Below are positions 14,539-16,904 of a stretch of DNA of 16,904 bases, piece after piece. Below the pieces are notes generated by a model, which was given only the letters and a program-made list of their open reading frames with translations, was not told where the DNA came from and searched no databases. Numbering within the stretch: the stretch's first letter is position 1; each line of letters opens with the position of its first letter. The stretch lies in the NCBI RefSeq assembly GCF_000186865.1, contig NW_008705563.1:2668146-2685049 (forward strand), written 5' to 3'. The position numbers and the translations under genes were made by a program. This DNA comes from Aureococcus anophagefferens (Eukaryota; Sar; Pelagophyceae; Pelagomonadales; Pelagomonadaceae).

Positions 14539-15975
14539 TCAGGCGTCGACCGCGTCGACGACGCCGCCGCCCGCGATCGAGAAGAGGCAGTCGCCGTAGG
14601 GCATGTAGGGCGAGTGCTGGAGGACGGCCTTGCGCTGGCCGCGGCCCGCCTTCTTGAGGAAGATCTTCGTGTTCGTGTTGTGGGCCTGCGAGGGGGCGCG
14701 GGGGTCGAGGCGCGACGACGAACGTTCGGACGCGGTTCTCGACCATCACGGGGCCGCCGCAGGACTTGACCTGGGGCCCGCCGAGCGAGAACTGGTCCGG
14801 CACGGCCATGACCTGGTTCGTCACGACGACGGCGACCTTGAAGGCCTGGGCGAACTTCTTGAGCTCGCGGAGGTGCGCGTTGAGCGTCTGCTGGCGCTCG
14901 GACAGCTCGCCGCGGCCCGCGAACTCCGCGCGGAGGTTCGCCATGACGCAGTCGACGACGACGAGCCGGTACTCGCCCTCGCTTGGCTCCGCGAGCTCGC
15001 GCGCGGCGTGCTTGAGGCACTCGCACTGCTGCTCGAAGTTCGCGGCGCGCGCCGAAGTGATGTTGTGGAGGCACTGGTCCGCGTCGACGCCCGAGGCCTC
15101 GGCGATCTGGACGAGGCGCTCCGTGCGGAAGGTGTCGTCCTGCGAGGCGGCGTCGAAGGCGGCGCGTGCGGAGGCGCGCGCGCGGCCGACGGTCGAGTTC
15201 CGGTTCCGGAACACGGGCGGGCGGCGCGGCCGCGCGGCCGACGGTCGAGGCGATTCCGAGAGACGCGGGGCGCGCGCCGTGTCGATGAAGAGCACGCGGC
15301 CCGCGGCGCCGCCGTCCTCCTGGGCGAGCTGGGCCTTGACGCAGAGCGTGAGCGCGAGCTGCGTCTTGCCCGAGCCGGCGTCGCCGAAGATTTCAGTAAT
15401 CGTCCCGATCTCGATGCCGCCGCCGATGAGCGCGTCGAAGGCCGCCGAGCCCGTCGTGATCTGCGACGCGGGGGGGCGCCATTTTCACTTGCGCGCGCGG
15501 TAGGCGCGTTTCGGGGACGCCGACTCCGCGCCTTGGCCGTCGCCTCGCGCTCCGCCTTGAGCTCGAGGCCCGAGCGGAAGGAGAAGGAGGCCGACGTCGG
15601 GTCCGCGACGAGCGCCTTGCCGCGGATGAAGGCGACGCGGTCCGTCGAGAAGCCCTGCGACGCGCGCGCGTGAAAGGCGAGCGTCGAACGAATCGCGAGC
15701 TCGAGACGCCGCGCGCGCGCCTTGATGGCGGCGAGCTCGCGCGTCGAGGCGGAGGCGACGAGGCCGACGGTCGTGAGGCCCGCCTTGGTGAGCTTGACGA
15801 TGTCCGCGGCCTGGATGCCGTGCGCGCGCAATTCGGAGACGTTGGCGAAGGATTCGACGAAGTGCGCGTCCTCTTCCTCGCCCTCCTCCTCGGCCATGAC
15901 GATGTCCTGGTCCTTGGCCTGGGGCGGGGCGTCGAGGGGGGGGAGCTCCGTGGTGTTCTGGGCGACGGTCGACAT
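14539..15975 (-). CDS. DMC1: DMC1/RAD51-type recombinase, five exons
   Basis: Exons 15975-15721, 15654-15532, 15460-15278, 15139-14744 and 14685-14539 give 367 residues. All four introns are phase 0; the first three are GC-AG (66, 71, 138 bp) and the last GT-AG (58 bp). An acidic N-terminus (EEEGEEED) precedes the helix-hairpin-helix domain (ELRAHGIQAADIVKLTKAGL). Then come the linker, ITTGSAAFDALIGGGIEIG, Walker A GDAGSGKT (152-159), FIDT joined by splicing to DDTFRTERL, Walker B LVVVD (246-250), GRGELSERQQ (262-271) and TNQV (294-297). The MA after Walker B, ERQQ, and the C-terminal IAGGGV favour DMC1, the meiotic strand-exchange enzyme, over RAD51. Divergent points: Walker A is RadA-like, the usual DPKKPIGG before the last intron is GPQVKSCGG, and the end is unusual (GDCLFSIAGG). 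ATG 15975 has A at -3 and a CA-rich leader. Confidence 0.88.
15140..15277 (-). other. DMC1 intron 3: GC-AG, length divisible by three, no stop codon, internal direct repeat
   Basis: Splicing ACG|GC to CTCGCAG|GAC joins FIDT to DDTFRTERL, matching the FIDTEGTFRPERL region of RAD51. The 138-bp intron has no stop in the exon frame, so retention would insert 46 Arg/Ala/Pro-rich residues. It holds a perfect 19-bp direct repeat (15179-15197 and 15231-15249) flanking a palindrome, GTTCCGGAAC. Confidence 0.75.
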
Positions 15976-16080
15976 GGTGTAGTGAGGTAGAAGTGATGAG
16001 CTTTGTGAGGTGTTGAGAGGTGCTTTGATGGTTCCCTGGGAATGATCCGGCAGTTGGAGCTGCAGTTCAAGTTGAACTTC
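15976..16080 (-). promoter_or_regulatory. Probable DMC1 5' leader and promoter-proximal region
   Basis: Read on the minus strand, this stretch is clearly less GC-rich than its surroundings. It turns into a CA/CT-rich run before the start codon (ending CACTACACC then ATG). That fits a 5' UTR. No TATA-like element is visible. Confidence 0.4.
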
Positions 16081-16904
16081 GCGAACAGCGCCCGGAACGA
16101 CGCGGTCGTGCGCGCGCCTGAGCAGGCGTCGGCCGCAGGAGCGCTCGTCGTCGCATCGTCGCGTCGGCGCCGTCGCTGGCGAACGCGGCGAGCGCTCGGC
16201 CCGCTTCCGGCCGATCGACACCGTAGCAGTCGCGCGCGTCGCGGTCGTCGCCTCGGTCGCCTCAAGAACGCGAGGGCGCCTTTCCATACCCCTAAAGGAT
16301 CACTGCTCGCTCCGCGCCCGCCGCTGGGACGCCGTCCTCGGGCCGCGGCGGGCATTTGCGTCTTAGCTTCAACTCGGAAGCGCGGAAGCGCCTTTCGCGA
16401 GCGCGGCAGTAGGTCCGCCGGACCGCCCGGGGAGCCGTCCGCCGTGGCGCAGGGATCGCGTCGCAGCGCGCCGCGCCGCGCTCACGCTGCCGTGGGGCCC
16501 ATCGTCGCGGCGCGTGGTACCGGCCCAAAGGCGCCGGGCCCGACGGGCTGCCCGCGGCGCGCGGGCCTCGTACGAGGGCTTCCGCGGAAGCGACGCATGC
16601 CACGTGTCGCTAGGCGCACGGCTTCGACCGCTGCCGTCGAGCGCCGCGCCGCGTTCGCGCGGCGCTCGAAGCACTAGAGGGCCCCAACCGGCGCCGCAGG
16701 GCCTGCCGCGGCCTCGACGGCCGCGCAGCGATGGGCGCGCGGTCGCAGCCGTGGGCGCGACGGCCGGGCCGCGCCGCATGGGCTGCGGCTCGCCGCGGCG
16801 GCGCGTCTCCACGCGCGCGCAGGGGGGGGCAGGCATGCCATTCGGGCTGCCCCATGCTCTCACGCTACTTCAACAAAATAGTGAAGCTTCGAAAAGCCCC
16901 GGAC
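16081..16904. other. Right-end interval, no recognised gene
   Basis: Open frames on both strands give Arg/Ala/Gly/Pro-rich translations with no domain, signal or membrane pattern. Near the edge, after 16854, the DNA becomes AT-richer. A plus-strand ATG at 16854 opens MLSRYFNKIVKLRKAPD and runs off the window; it could be a gene start, but 17 codons prove nothing. Confidence 0.4.

Noticed and set aside
16042..16677. A 211-codon plus-strand frame with a true ATG
   Set aside because: It overlaps the likely DMC1 promoter, is Arg/Ala/Pro-rich and has no recognisable feature.
16369..16863. A 164-codon minus-strand frame at the right edge
   Set aside because: Low-complexity Arg/Ala/Gly/Pro translation, no domain; equally long frames occur on the opposite strand.

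Overview
The window looks like nuclear DNA of a very GC-rich, gene-dense microbial eukaryote. My best guess is a stramenopile alga close to the pelagophyte Aureococcus. The guess rests on four things: strong G/C bias at third codon positions, short spliceosomal introns (58-211 bp), a secondary-plastid-type leader with Phe after the predicted signal-peptide cut, and tandem MYND zinc-finger/Sel1-repeat genes. A haptophyte is not excluded. I see no operons, ribosome binding sites, rRNA, tRNA or CRISPR. Most long reading frames overlapping the genes are by-products of base composition.

Layout, left to right. A minus-strand gene runs off the left edge; its N-terminus carries a 3 x 8-residue tandem repeat and leads into a Tudor/Agenet-like segment (1-708, one intron). 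A gene-poor stretch follows (709-1825). A secreted arylsulfatase (minus, 1826-3631) is divergent from a nuclear protein resembling plant BIN4/MIDGET with an N-terminal SQ/TQ cluster (plus, 3768-4511). A zinc alcohol dehydrogenase of the CAD group (plus, 4732-5808) converges on a tail-anchored protein with several degenerate FKBP domains plus TPRs (minus, 5922-8044, one apparent frameshift). That gene is divergent from a TraB-family membrane protein with a plastid-type leader (plus, 8356-9321). A three-exon ZIP metal transporter (minus, 9669-11341) follows. From 11.3 to 14.5 kb lies a rearranged block: orphan coding fragments, repeated 5' flanks, two tandem MYND-RING-Sel1 genes (plus, 11949-13007 and 13292-14374), and a pair of ~90 bp direct repeats around the second one. 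A five-exon DMC1/RAD51-type recombinase (minus, 14539-15975) closes the annotated part. I recognise nothing in 16081-16904.

The genes do not form an obvious pathway. Two fit DNA transactions (DMC1-like recombinase and BIN4-like topoisomerase VI partner), but they are 10 kb apart. The most interesting signals are: (i) seven inferred introns, all phase 0, four of them GC-AG with a GCG start; (ii) an SQ/TQ cluster built by a 21-bp minisatellite in the BIN4-like protein; and (iii) the recently rearranged MYND-RING-Sel1 locus with leftover flanks and a chimeric membrane-protein fragment.

All exon structures were inferred by eye from protein-family continuity and splice dinucleotides. They have not been tested against RNA.
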